Notes under the pieces: model-generated
What the model saw: only the letters and a program-made list of their open reading frames with translations
What the model was told of the DNA's origin: nothing
Database searches by the model: none
Shown here: piece after piece, positions 15,791 through 25,268 of the stretch
Position numbering within the stretch: the stretch's first letter is position 1
Layout: every line of letters begins with the position of its first letter
Translations under genes and position numbers: made by a program
NCBI GenBank assembly: GCA_963711725.1
Contig: CAVQFO010000009.1
Coordinates: 1-64,000 of the forward strand
Direction of reading: 5' to 3'
DNA from: CAVQFO01 sp963711725
GTDB taxonomy: Bacteria > Pseudomonadota > Gammaproteobacteria > Nitrococcales > Aquisalimonadaceae
Length of the DNA: 64,000 nt

Positions 15791-18502
15791 TCAGGCCTGC
15801 TCGATCAACTCGCCGGCTTCCCGGCGCTGATCATCGTTGCCTTCTTCCAGAACCTCTTCCAGCAGGCTCTTTGCGCCTTCGCCGTCGCCCATGTCGAGAT
15901 ACGCCCGGGCAAGGTCCAGCTTGGTGGTAACCTCGTCCGTAGCGCCTTCGAGAAGATCCTCTTCCAGAGCGGCTTCCTCCTCCATTGAGGGCTCGGTTTC
16001 CGGGGTACGAGCCAGCCCACTGCCGTCGTCCACGGCCGCCAGCTCCGGCGCTGGTTCCTCGGCGGGTGCTTCCACTTCACCGCCCGTGTCGGGTGTCTCG
16101 CCCAGGTCGAACTGGAAGTCCTGCAACTCCTCGCTGTAGTCCTCCTCGGCTTCCTCGGCGGGGATCTCAACCTCGCTGGGGCCTTCATCGACCTCCGCTG
16201 CCGGCTGCCATTCACTTTCGGCGATTTCCGCAGCCTCGGGGGCATCCTCGGTGACGGACTCCTGCTCGTCCGCGCCCTGATCAGTGTTCAGATCGAAATC
16301 GAGACCGAAATCCAGTTCGCTGGACTCCTCGTCCGACGCCGTCTCCGGCTCGGGTTCAGCCGCTTCCGCCGTTGCCTCTTCCTCGGGTTCCGAACGCTCG
16401 AAATTGAAATCCAGACCGCCGAACTCGTCTTCACCCTCTTCCTCAGGCGACTCTGCGGCGGTCACTGACTCCGGTTCACTGGCTTGCGCGTCCGCCGCCC
16501 AATCCGCGGACGGCTCGCTAACGGGCGATTCCACGCCATCCTGGAACAGCGCGTTTTCCGGGGCGATCTCGCGGCCCAGTTCCACCGCGCGCTGCCACGT
16601 GGGATCGTCCGAGCCGCTGACGCGGGAGTGCAGTTCCTGGGCTTCGGTTTCGAAGGCCGGACGGTCTTCCGTCAGAGCGAAGACTTCGAGCAGCTTGGCA
16701 CGAATGTCGTTGCGCTCCGGATTAGCCTCCAGTGCCTTGGACAAGGCATCGCGCGCCTGGTCATAACGTCCGTACGCCAGATAGACCTCGGCTTCGTCAA
16801 GAACGTCGCCTTCGGGAGGCAGTTCCTGCCGAGGTGCGGTTTCCAACGGCTCGCCTCCGAGATCGAATTCATCCTCTTCCTCGCCGCGCTCGTCCTGCTC
16901 GCCGGCGAAGCGGTCTTCGGCGCCTTCCGCCGCGGCCGCCTCAACCAGTTCTTCATCGGCCTGACCTGAGTCCGGCGAAGTCACGGGTTCAACGGGCCCG
17001 ATACTCGCCTCGCCGCCGGCCGCGCGCCGACGCCGCACCACCAGCCACACCAAGGCCAGCAGCACGACGATCACACCCAGCCCCACCATCTGCACCATGG
17101 GGTCTTCCCAGAGCTGCGGCTCGGGGGCGGGCTTCGGCTTGACCACAGCCGGCTTCCGCGGCGCCGCCGGCTTCTCCTGCGGCGCGGCCTTCTGCTGCTC
17201 CTCCGGCTTGGCCTCTGCCTGGGTCGGCTGTTCCTGAGCGGGCTGCTCGGGCTTGGCCTCGGCCACTGCTTCCGGCTTGTTGGCCTCAGACGCGGATTCG
17301 GCCGCCTTCTGCTCCGGGGCCGGGGTCTGCCCGGCCTGGGCGGATTCTTCCGGCTTGGCCTCGGCACCCGCCGGAGCGGCCGCCTGATCAAGCTTGACGT
17401 TGACCGAATGTTGCAGCTGTTTAACCCGCTCGTTCAGATCGGATACGTGGTTATTCAGCTCCTCGTTTTCGGACTTGAGGCTCGCATTCTGCTCCCGCAG
17501 CATGGTGATTTGCTGCTTGAGTTCCTGGATGTTCTCGCCGCTGGCGGCGGTATCCGCTCCACCGGCTTGCGCCCCATCACCCTTGGGCGGTGCAACCACT
17601 TTCAGCTTGCCCTGGGCCTCTTGCTCCTGCGTCCCGCCGGAAACGCCGGCCTGCTTGGAGCCTTGGCCCGTGGCATGGGACAAACGCCAGTCGCGCATTT
17701 GCTGCGCAACCTGGCGTCGCGCCGCGTTTGCGCTCACCGAACGCGCGTCGGATGCCGCCGGCACCCGCAGAACCGCGCCGGCCTTGAGTTCATTGATGTT
17801 GTTGTTGAGGAAGGCGTCGGGATTGGCCCTGAACAACGCCATCATCATCTGATGAGCCGTTACGGAACTGTCCGGCCGCGTCTTCAGCGCGATCTTCCAC
17901 AAGGTGTCGCTGGTCTGCACCGGGCCGTAGGTGCCCGCCTGAGCGGATATCGGGCCCGTCTCTTCCATGCGGCCGCCACCGGCCGGAGCCGCCGAGGCTT
18001 GGGCGCCGGCACTGGTGGCGCCCGATTGGGAGGTCGATGCGGACGATGTCGTCTGCGGCGCGGACGACGAGGAACCGTTGACCGCCACCGGAGCGCTCTG
18101 CTCCTTGGTATAGACCGGCGGATCGAGCAGCAGGGTGTATTCGCGCATTACGCGGCCACCGGACCACTGCACTTCCAGCAGGAAATCGAGGAACGGCTCC
18201 TTGATCGGATCGCGCGAGGTCACGTGGATGTACGGCTTGCCGCCGTTCTTGACCACCTGGAACCTAAGCCGCGACAACGAAAACGGACGGTCTACCCCGG
18301 CCCGCTTGAAGGCTTTCGGCGAGGCCAGACTGACGGAAACGCTGTCCAGATCCTGAGAATCGGCGGACAGCAGGGGTATCCGGGCATCAAGCGGTTGATT
18401 GAGCGCCGATTTGGATTCGATATTGCCGAACCCGAGACCCGACGCCACAAGCGGTACCAGAGTGGAGATGAAGGCTATGACTAGAGCCAGTTTGCGTGCC
18501 AT
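15791..18502 (-). CDS. fimV: FimV/HubP-type polar peptidoglycan-binding protein
   Basis: A 903-residue bitopic protein. Order: signal sequence (1-25), FimV N-terminal domain (about 25-135), Ser/Ala linker, LysM domain (about 185-250, VQTSDTLWKIALKTRPD), a coiled coil (about 315-365), a Pro/Glu/Ala-rich stretch, one membrane helix (about 470-494), a very acidic cytoplasmic region, a TPR-like segment near 580-640, and a C-terminal TPR-like FimV motif (TKLDLARAYLDMGD, quoted). FimV proteins localise to poles and promote type IV pilus assembly, in Pseudomonas through cyclic-AMP control. The fimX-like gene elsewhere in the window fits a type IV pilus programme. It lies between asd and the truA cluster as usual. 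Confidence 0.93.
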   Translation of the reverse strand: MARKLALVIAFISTLVPLVASGLGFGNIESKSALNQPLDARIPLLSADSQDLDSVSVSLASPKAFKRAGVDRPFSLSRLRFQVVKNGGKPYIHVTSRDPIKEPFLDFLLEVQWSGGRVMREYTLLLDPPVYTKEQSAPVAVNGSSSSAPQTTSSASTSQSGATSAGAQASAAPAGGGRMEETGPISAQAGTYGPVQTSDTLWKIALKTRPDSSVTAHQMMMALFRANPDAFLNNNINELKAGAVLRVPAASDARSVSANAARRQVAQQMRDWRLSHATGQGSKQAGVSGGTQEQEAQGKLKVVAPPKGDGAQAGGADTAASGENIQELKQQITMLREQNASLKSENEELNNHVSDLNERVKQLQHSVNVKLDQAAAPAGAEAKPEESAQAGQTPAPEQKAAESASEANKPEAVAEAKPEQPAQEQPTQAEAKPEEQQKAAPQEKPAAPRKPAVVKPKPAPEPQLWEDPMVQMVGLGVIVVLLALVWLVVRRRRAAGGEASIGPVEPVTSPDSGQADEELVEAAAAEGAEDRFAGEQDERGEEEDEFDLGGEPLETAPRQELPPEGDVLDEAEVYLAYGRYDQARDALSKALEANPERNDIRAKLLEVFALTEDRPAFETEAQELHSRVSGSDDPTWQRAVELGREIAPENALFQDGVESPVSEPSADWAADAQASEPESVTAAESPEEEGEDEFGGLDFNFERSEPEEEATAEAAEPEPETASDEESSELDFGLDFDLNTDQGADEQESVTEDAPEAAEIAESEWQPAAEVDEGPSEVEIPAEEAEEDYSEELQDFQFDLGETPDTGGEVEAPAEEPAPELAAVDDGSGLARTPETEPSMEEEAALEEDLLEGATDEVTTKLDLARAYLDMGDGEGAKSLLEEVLEEGNDDQRREAGELIEQA

Positions 18503-18520
18503 GGCTTACCCTTTTGCACT

Positions 18521-18555
18521 GGTTCGACCGCCGGCCAAGCCGGCGGAATCGAACC
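18521..18555. repeat. Strong hairpin in the asd-fimV gap
   Basis: GGTTCGA (18521-18527) plus CCGCCGGC (18528-18535) pair with GCCGGCGG (18539-18546) and TCGAACC (18549-18555), giving a 15-bp stem with a two-base bulge and a three-base loop. It starts 19 bases upstream of the fimV ATG, beside the AAGGG ribosome site. No T-tract follows on either strand. It may end asd transcripts weakly or influence fimV translation; neither is shown. Confidence 0.6.
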
Positions 18556-18598
18556 ATGCTTATCGTTATCGTTGTCGATGCCAGGAGTTGGGCCGCGA

Positions 18599-19621
18599 TC
18601 AGATGTAGTCGCGGATCAGCACCTCGGCGATCTGTACACTGTTCAGTGCGGCCCCTTTGCGCACATTATCGGCCACAACCCAGAAATTCAAACCCTTGGG
18701 ATGCGAGATATCTTCCCGAATTCGACCCACAAAAACCTCGTCGTGATTGGCCGCTTCCGTCACCGCGGTGGGATATCCACCGGGCTCCCGTTCATCCAAT
18801 ACCTTAACACCCGGTGCTTTGGCAAGGATTTCTCTCGCATTTTCGGCAGTTAGTTTGTCACGGGTCTCGATATGTACCGCTTCGGAGTGGCCGAAGAACA
18901 CCGGAACTCGCACCGCTGTAGGGTTCACGAGGATGTTGTCGTCTTCGAGAATCTTCCGGGTCTCCCACACCATCTTCATTTCTTCCTTGGTGTAACCGTT
19001 GTCCAGGAAGACGTCGATGTGCGGCAGGCAATTGAAGGCGATCTGCTTGGGATAGACCTCGGCCTTCGCCTCCTTGCCGTTTAGCAGCGCGGCCGTCTGG
19101 GTGGCCAGCTCCTCGATCGCTTCCTTGCCGCTTCCGGAAACCGCCTGATAGGTGCAGACGTTGATCCGCTCCAGACCGACGGCGTCATACAGCGGCTTGA
19201 GCGCCGCCACCATCTGGATGGTGGAGCAGTTCGGATTGGCGATGATGCCGCGGGTCTTGTAGCCGGCGATGGCGTGAGGATTCACCTCGGGCACCACCAG
19301 CGGGATATCCTTTTCCTGGCGAAAATGGGACGTATTGTCCACGACCACACAGCCGGCCGCCGCGGCCTTGGGCGCAAACTCTTCGGAAATGGAGCCGCCC
19401 GCCGAAAACAGGCCGATGTGCGCCTGGGAGAAATCGAAGTCCGCCAGATCCTGAATGGTGACCTCCTTGCCCTTGAAGCGGATCTTGCTGCCGGCGCTGC
19501 GGCTGCTTGCCAGGGGGAAGATCTGATCGACGGGGAAATTGCGCTGTTCCAGGATGGAGAGCATGGTCTCGCCCACGGCGCCCGTGGCGCCGACTACTGC
19601 AACGTTATACCGCTTACTCAT
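18599..19621 (-). CDS. asd: Aspartate-semialdehyde dehydrogenase
   Basis: A 340-residue NADPH-dependent enzyme that reduces aspartyl phosphate to aspartate semialdehyde, the branch point to Lys, Met, Thr and diaminopimelate. The NADP fold starts VAVVGATGAVG (about 7-17) and the catalytic cysteine is in IANPNCSTIQM (about 128-138); HSEAVHIET is also conserved. Full length. It lies 104 bases downstream of leuB in the leuCDB-asd order. Confidence 0.96.
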   Translation of the reverse strand: MSKRYNVAVVGATGAVGETMLSILEQRNFPVDQIFPLASSRSAGSKIRFKGKEVTIQDLADFDFSQAHIGLFSAGGSISEEFAPKAAAAGCVVVDNTSHFRQEKDIPLVVPEVNPHAIAGYKTRGIIANPNCSTIQMVAALKPLYDAVGLERINVCTYQAVSGSGKEAIEELATQTAALLNGKEAKAEVYPKQIAFNCLPHIDVFLDNGYTKEEMKMVWETRKILEDDNILVNPTAVRVPVFFGHSEAVHIETRDKLTAENAREILAKAPGVKVLDEREPGGYPTAVTEAANHDEVFVGRIREDISHPKGLNFWVVADNVRKGAALNSVQIAEVLIRDYI

Positions 19622-19725
19622 AATGAGTGTGTTGCCTCCTGCTATCGTGTGTTCGTGTAGGAACTCGGGCCGAACCGGCCTTTAACAAGCCGTTCGGGGC
19701 GCGCCGAACCCCCTCTGGTAATCGC

Positions 19726-20817
19726 TCAGGCCGCCGCAGTCTCGCGCAGCGCGGCCACCACCGCATCACCCATCTCGCCGTACCGACGCGGCGGCCGCCG
19801 TCGGTCATGATGTCGGCCGTCCGGTACCCCTGATCCAGCACCCGGCCGACGGCGGCCTGAACGCGGTCGGCCAGCTCGGCATGGCCCAGGCTGTAGCGCA
19901 GCATCATGGCCACCGACAGAATCGTCGCCAGCGGATTGGCGAGCCCCTTCCCGGCAATGTCCGGCGCCGAACCGTGAATGGGTTCGTACATGCCCTTGGA
20001 CGCCTCGTCCAGAGACGCGGAAGGAAGCATGCCAATCGATCCGGTCAGCATCGCGGCGCAGTCGGACAGGATGTCGCCGAACATGTTGGTGGTCACCATC
20101 ACGTCGAACTGCTTGGGCGCGCGCACCAGTTGCATCGCGGCGTTGTCAACGTACATGTGCGAGAGCTCCACGTCCGTGTACTCGTTGGCAATCCGGTTCA
20201 TCACCTCGCGCCACAGTTCGCTGACTTCCAGCACATTGGCCTTGTCCACTGAACACAGGCGGCCGCCGCGCTTGCGCGCGGTATCGAACGCCACCCGGCC
20301 GATCCGCTCGATCTCGGACTCCCGGTAGACCAGGGTGTTGAAGCCCTGGCGCTCGCCGGAATCCAGCTCGCGTGATGCCGCGGGGCTCGCCGAAATAGAT
20401 GCCGCCGGTAAGCTCGCGCACGATCAGGATATCCAGCCCGCCAACCACCTCGGGCCGGAGGCTGGAGGCGGCGGCCAGCTGGGGATAGAGAATGGCCGGC
20501 CGCAGATTGGCGAACAGATTCAACTGGGAACGGATCGCCAGCAGGCCCCGCTCCGGGCGCAGCGGGCGATCGATGGCCTCCCACTTGGGGCCGCCGACGG
20601 CGCCCAGCAGTATGGCGTCCGATTCCCGGGCCAGCGCCAGGGTTTCGTCGGGCAGCGGCGAACCCTTGGCGTCGTAGCCGGCTCCGCCAATCAGCGCCTC
20701 TTCCAGCTCGCAGGAAAGGCCGAATTCCGCGCGCAGCGTGTTCAGTACCTTGACGGCCTCGGCCACGATCTCGGGGCCGATCCCGTCACCGGGCAATACG
20801 GTGATCTTCTGGGTCAT
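19726..20817 (-). CDS. leuB: 3-isopropylmalate dehydrogenase, frameshifted twice as read
   Basis: LeuB oxidatively decarboxylates 3-isopropylmalate in leucine synthesis. The N-terminal part (MTQKITVLPGDGIGPEIV to IYFGEPRGI) is in one frame. The middle (from RELDSGERQGFNTLVYRES, through VDKANVLE and the metal-binding YVDNAAMQ and FGDILSD motifs) is in another. The last 16 codons (from EMGDAVVAALRETAA) return to the first frame. One extra base near 20373 and one missing base near 19775 explain this exactly; corrected, the protein is 363 residues, normal for LeuB. All catalytic motifs are intact. Either the sequence has two errors or the gene is inactive. It lies 38 bases after leuD. Confidence 0.9.
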
Positions 20818-20855
20818 TGCACGTCCTGTGGATTATCGAGGCCTGCCGAGAGGCC

Positions 20856-21500
20856 TCAGGAATGCGGGAAAAGCCAGGGCGCCTGGGCCTGACGGCGCTG
20901 CTCATAGGCGCGAATGTCGTCGGCATGCTGCAGCGTCAGACCGATCTCGTCCAGGCCTTCGATCAGACAGTGCTTGCGGGCCTGATCGACCTCGAAGTGG
21001 AACACCTCGCCGTCGGGCGTGGACACTGTCTGCGCGGGAAGATCGATGCTGAGCTCGAAACCTTCATTCGCCTCGACCGCCTTGAACAGGCCGTCCACCT
21101 GCTGTTCGGTCAACACCAGCGGCAACAAACCGTTCTTGAAGCAGTTGTTGTAGAAGATGTCGGCAAAACTGGGGGCGATCACGGCGCGGAAGCCGAAGTC
21201 CTGCAGCGCCCACGGCGCATGCTCGCGGGATGAGCCACAGCCGAAGTTGCGGCGCGCGAGCAGGATGCTGGCGCCCTTGTAGCGGGGCTGATTCAGCACG
21301 AAATCCGGGTTGATCGGGCGCCGGCTGCAATCCTGGCCGGGCTCGCCCTGATCCAGGTACCGCCATTCGTCAAAAAGATTCGGGCCGAAGCCGGTCCGCT
21401 TGATGGACTTGAGAAACTGCTTGGGGATGATGGCATCGGTATCCACGTTGGCGCGGTCCAGCGGTGCCACGAGCCCCTTGTGTGTAGTGAACGCCTGCAT
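20856..21500 (-). CDS. leuD: 3-isopropylmalate dehydratase small subunit
   Basis: A 214-residue swivel-domain subunit that pairs with LeuC to isomerise 2- to 3-isopropylmalate. The motif RRNFGCGSSREHAPWAL (about 76-92) is diagnostic, and the start MQAFTTHKGLVAPLDRANVD is typical, so I use the ATG at 21500 although the frame is open further upstream. It starts 2 bases after the leuC stop. Confidence 0.96.
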   Translation of the reverse strand: MQAFTTHKGLVAPLDRANVDTDAIIPKQFLKSIKRTGFGPNLFDEWRYLDQGEPGQDCSRRPINPDFVLNQPRYKGASILLARRNFGCGSSREHAPWALQDFGFRAVIAPSFADIFYNNCFKNGLLPLVLTEQQVDGLFKAVEANEGFELSIDLPAQTVSTPDGEVFHFEVDQARKHCLIEGLDEIGLTLQHADDIRAYEQRRQAQAPWLFPHS

Positions 21501-21502
21501 GA

Positions 21503-22906
21503 TCAGAAATTCCTGACGTCGACGAAATGGCCGGCGATGGCCGCGGCGGCGGCCATGGCGGGGCTGACCAGGTGGGTACGCCCGCCCTTGCCCTGCCGGC
21601 CCTCGAAATTCCGGTTGGAGGTGGATGCGCAACGCTCACCCGGCTCCAGGCGGTCGGCATTCATCGCCAGGCACATGGAGCAGCCCGGCTCGCGCCACTC
21701 GAAACCGGCCTCGGTGAAGATGCGGTCCAGCCCTTCCTCCTCGGCCTGCTTCTTCACCAGCCCGGACCCTGGAACCACCATCGCCAGCGTGATGCTGTCG
21801 GCGACCTTGCGGCCCTTGGCCACGGCGGCGGCGGCGCGCAAATCCTCGATGCGCGAGTTGGTGCAGGAGCCGATGAACACCTTGTCCAGACGGATGTCGG
21901 TGATCGGCATGCCGGGCTCCAGGCCCATGTAATCCAGCGCGCGCGCCATGCCGCTGCGCCGGTGCTCGTCGTCCTCGGCGAAGGGATTCGGCACCTTGGC
22001 GCCCACCGGGGCCACCATTTCCGGGGAGGTGCCCCACGTCACCTGGGGCTGGATGGAGGCCGCGTCCAGGCGCACCACCTTGTCGAATTCGGCGTCGTCG
22101 TCGGAGCGCAGATCGCGCCACGCCGCAACGGCCTGGTCCCAAAGCTCTCCCTTGGGTGCGAAGGGACGACCGTGGAAATAGTTGATGGTGGTGTCGTCCA
22201 CCGCCACCATGCCGCAGCGGGCGCCGGCTTCGATGGCCATGTTACAGACCGTCATGCGGCCCTCCATGGACAGCGCGCGAATGGCGTCGCCACCGAACTC
22301 GATCGCATACCCCGTGCCGCCGGCGGTGCCGATCTTGCCGATGACGGCCAGGACAATATCCTTGGCGGTGACACCGGGGCCGACCTCGCCGTCCACGCTC
22401 ACCAACAGGCTTCGGTTCTTCTGCTGAACCAGCGTCTGGGTGGCCAGCACATGCTCCACCTCGGAGGTGCCGATACCGAAGGCCAGCGCCCCGAAGGCAC
22501 CGTGGGTGGAGGTGTGGGAATCGCCGCAGACCACGGTCATGCCCGGCAGCGTGGCGCCCTGCTCCGGGCCGATGACGTGAACGATGCCCTGGCGGGGGTC
22601 GTTCATGTCGAACTCGGTGATGCCGTAGGCCCGGCAGTTGGAATCCAGCGTCTCCACCTGCAGGCGGGACACGGGATCCGCGATTCCGCGAGCCCGATCG
22701 GTGGTGGGCACGTTGTGGTCGGCTACCGCCAGGTTGGCGTCGATGCGCCAGGGGTCTCGGCCGGCCAGCCGCAGGCCTTCGAAGGCCTGGGGCGAGGTGA
22801 CCTCGTGAACCAGGTGGCGGTCGATGTAGATCAGTGCGGAACCGTCATCGTTTTCGCGCACCAGATGCGCGTCCCACAACTTGTCGTAAAGCGTTTTTCC
22901 GGCCAT
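21503..22906 (-). CDS. leuC: 3-isopropylmalate dehydratase large subunit
   Basis: A 467-residue aconitase-family subunit with a [4Fe-4S] cluster. The cluster cysteines are visible in FIGSCTNSR (about 345) and in the CSMCLAMN segment (about 406-413, two cysteines); GDSHTSTHGAFGALAFGIGTSE is conserved (landmarks GDSHTSTHG and GIGTSE). I chose the ATG at 22906 (MAGKTLYDKLW) with GGGA upstream, over the in-frame ATG at 22918. It is the first gene of leuC-leuD-leuB. A TATACT-like -10 element lies on the minus strand near 22945. Confidence 0.96.
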   Translation of the reverse strand: MAGKTLYDKLWDAHLVRENDDGSALIYIDRHLVHEVTSPQAFEGLRLAGRDPWRIDANLAVADHNVPTTDRARGIADPVSRLQVETLDSNCRAYGITEFDMNDPRQGIVHVIGPEQGATLPGMTVVCGDSHTSTHGAFGALAFGIGTSEVEHVLATQTLVQQKNRSLLVSVDGEVGPGVTAKDIVLAVIGKIGTAGGTGYAIEFGGDAIRALSMEGRMTVCNMAIEAGARCGMVAVDDTTINYFHGRPFAPKGELWDQAVAAWRDLRSDDDAEFDKVVRLDAASIQPQVTWGTSPEMVAPVGAKVPNPFAEDDEHRRSGMARALDYMGLEPGMPITDIRLDKVFIGSCTNSRIEDLRAAAAVAKGRKVADSITLAMVVPGSGLVKKQAEEEGLDRIFTEAGFEWREPGCSMCLAMNADRLEPGERCASTSNRNFEGRQGKGGRTHLVSPAMAAAAAIAGHFVDVRNF

Positions 22907-22969
22907 ATCCCGTCGCATGAGCTAGTGTGAAAACAGGCGCAACAGTATAACGAAATCAGCGCTTAGCGC

Positions 22970-24148
22970 CTATTCCCATAGGTTCTTCCGCCACGCCGCG
23001 CCGGAAATCGGCGGCAGGCTGCGGAAAGCAACCGCTGCCGCCACAAAGGCCAGCGCCGCGGCCGCGAAAAAGGTGGCCGACCCACCCACGACGGTCCACA
23101 AATAGCCGCTGGCCAGGCTGCCCGCGGCCACACCGGCACCGAAGGTGAGGCTGCTGTAGAGGGCCTGGCCCCGTCCCTGATTCCGGCCCACGAAGAAGCG
23201 GTTGATCATGAACATGCCCACGGCGTGATACACGCCAAAAGTGGCCGCGTGCAGCATCTGCGCCAGCACCAGCAGCACTGGGGAATCCACGTAGGCACCG
23301 ATCAACCACCAGCGCAGGGCTGCCAGCAGCAGCGCTGCGGTCATCAGTATCCGCGGGGAAAACCGCCCCAGAAGGCGGTGCATCACCAGAAAAACGCCGA
23401 TTTCGGCGACCACGCCAAGCGCCCACAGCACGCCGATCACATCGCTGCCGTAGCCGTGGTCCTCCAGATAAATGCTGAAAAACGCGTAATAGGGCCCGTG
23501 GCTGGCCTGAAGCAGGAAACAGGCGACGAAAAACGCCGCCACCCGGGGCCGGCGCAGAATACTCAGAAAACCCGGCTGGGCATCCACGTGCGCGGATGCC
23601 CGCCGTTCCGGCGCCAGCAGGCTGGCAATCCACAGACCGCCGAACAGCAGGATCAGCGCGCCCGGAAGGACGCCGTGCCCGTGAAGGTCGATCATCCAGC
23701 CCAAGGCGGTGACCGCGGCGATGAATCCGATGGAGCCCCAGAGTCGGATATGGCTGTAGCGATGATCCTCGGCGCCGAGGTGGTTCATGGTGTTGGCTTC
23801 GAACTGGGGCAGCGCGGCGTTCCAGAAGAAACTGAACCCGGCCATGGCGGAGAGCAGCAGCCAGTAGCCGTGCCCCAGAAAGACCACCGCGAAACAAACC
23901 AGGGCCAACAGGCTCGCGGCCCGCACCACCCGCATGGTCCGGCCGGTGTGGTCGGCGATCCAACCCCAGATATTGGGCGCCACGATCTTGGTGCCGTGGA
24001 GTACGGCAATCATCTGCCCGATCTGGGCAGCATCGAAACCCAGGCTTTTCAGGTACGGCGCCCAATAGGGCACCAAGCCGCCCAGTACGGCGAAGAAGAA
24101 AAAGTAGAACCCGGAGAGTCGCCAGTACGGAGTCGGGTGTCCCGTCAT
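22970..24148 (-). CDS. MFS transporter (HcaT/MFS_1-like)
   Basis: A 392-residue major facilitator protein with twelve membrane segments. The start YWRLSGFYFFFFAVLGGLVP and the first-half motif GWIADHTGRTMRV (loop 2-3 signature) resemble the MFS_1-like group that includes HcaT and phenylpropionate transporters; substrate unknown. It begins inside the aroC stop (ATGA four-base overlap), so it is co-translated with prmB-aroC. This gene order is seen in other gammaproteobacteria. Confidence 0.85.
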   Translation of the reverse strand: MTGHPTPYWRLSGFYFFFFAVLGGLVPYWAPYLKSLGFDAAQIGQMIAVLHGTKIVAPNIWGWIADHTGRTMRVVRAASLLALVCFAVVFLGHGYWLLLSAMAGFSFFWNAALPQFEANTMNHLGAEDHRYSHIRLWGSIGFIAAVTALGWMIDLHGHGVLPGALILLFGGLWIASLLAPERRASAHVDAQPGFLSILRRPRVAAFFVACFLLQASHGPYYAFFSIYLEDHGYGSDVIGVLWALGVVAEIGVFLVMHRLLGRFSPRILMTAALLLAALRWWLIGAYVDSPVLLVLAQMLHAATFGVYHAVGMFMINRFFVGRNQGRGQALYSSLTFGAGVAAGSLASGYLWTVVGGSATFFAAAALAFVAAAVAFRSLPPISGAAWRKNLWE

Positions 24149-25251
24149 GCGCCGTCCGGCGAGGCCGGAATCACGGGAGTGGAGGATTTGACATCGGCAT
24201 TCTGGGCCCGATGCCGCAGGACGTGATCCATGATCACCAGCGCCAGCATGGCCTCGGCGATGGGCGTGGCGCGGATACCCACGCAGGGGTCATGCCGGCC
24301 TTTGGTCACCACATCCACGGGATCACCGTCCACATTCACGGAGCGCCCCGGCACCAGAATGCTGGAGGTGGGCTTCAACGCGATGCTGGCGACGATGTCC
24401 TGGCCGGTGGAGATACCGCCCAGTACGCCGCCGGCATTGTTGCCGAGAAAACCCCGGGGCGTGATCTCGTCGCGGTGTTCGGTGCCGCGCTGGGCGACGC
24501 TCGCGAAGCCGGCGCCGATCTCCACGCCCTTCACGGCGTTGATGCTCATCAGCGCGTGGGCGATCTCCGCATCCAGGCGATCGAAGATGGGCTCGCCCAG
24601 GCCGGGCGGACAGCCCTCGGCCACGACATTGACGCGGGCGCCAACGGAGTCCCCGTCCTTGCGCAGCTTCATCATGAACGATTCGAGCTCGGACACGAGG
24701 TCCGCGTCACCGCAGAAGAAGGGGTTGGTTTCCACCACGGCCCAATCCTTCATGGGGACCTCGATGGGTCCCAACTGCGCCAGGTAGCCCCGGATGCGGA
24801 TACCGCAGTTCGTACGCAGATATTTCTTGGCAATCGCGCCGGCCGCCACCCGCATGGCCGTCTCGCGCGCCGAGGAACGGCCTCCTCCGCGGTAATCGCG
24901 GAACCCGTACTTCTGGGTATAGGTGTAGTCGGCATGGCCGGGCCGGAAACGATCCTTGATCTCGGAGTAATCCTTGGAGCGCTGGTCGCCGTTTTCGATC
25001 AGAAGCCCGATGGGTGTACCGGTGGTCCGGCCCTCGAACACGCCGGAGAGGATGCGGACGGCGTCGGCTTCCCGCCGCTGGGATGTATAGCGGGAGGTGC
25101 CGGGCTTGCGGCGGTCCAGATCGTGTTGGAGATCCGCTTCGCTCAGTTCCAGCCCCGGCGGGCAGCCGTCAACCACACACCCCAGCGCCGGGCCGTGACT
25201 CTCGCCGAAACCGGTGACCGTGAACAGCTTTCCGTAGGTATTTCCTGACAT
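24145..25251 (-). CDS. aroC: Chorismate synthase
   Basis: A 368-residue FMN-dependent enzyme that converts EPSP to chorismate, the last common step toward aromatic amino acids and folate. Signatures visible are GESHGPALGCVVDGCPPGL (about 17-35), RGGGRSSARETAMRVAAGA (about 125-143) and the C-terminal KGRHDPCVGIRA. It starts 17 bases after prmB and overlaps the MFS gene by four bases. Confidence 0.97.
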   Translation of the reverse strand: MSGNTYGKLFTVTGFGESHGPALGCVVDGCPPGLELSEADLQHDLDRRKPGTSRYTSQRREADAVRILSGVFEGRTTGTPIGLLIENGDQRSKDYSEIKDRFRPGHADYTYTQKYGFRDYRGGGRSSARETAMRVAAGAIAKKYLRTNCGIRIRGYLAQLGPIEVPMKDWAVVETNPFFCGDADLVSELESFMMKLRKDGDSVGARVNVVAEGCPPGLGEPIFDRLDAEIAHALMSINAVKGVEIGAGFASVAQRGTEHRDEITPRGFLGNNAGGVLGGISTGQDIVASIALKPTSSILVPGRSVNVDGDPVDVVTKGRHDPCVGIRATPIAEAMLALVIMDHVLRHRAQNADVKSSTPVIPASPDGA

Positions 25252-25268
25252 CGGGGACCTTGAATCCG

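Noticed and set aside
22907..22969. A leucine leader peptide/attenuator before leuC
   Set aside because: No Leu-rich short reading frame or terminator is present in the 63-base gap.
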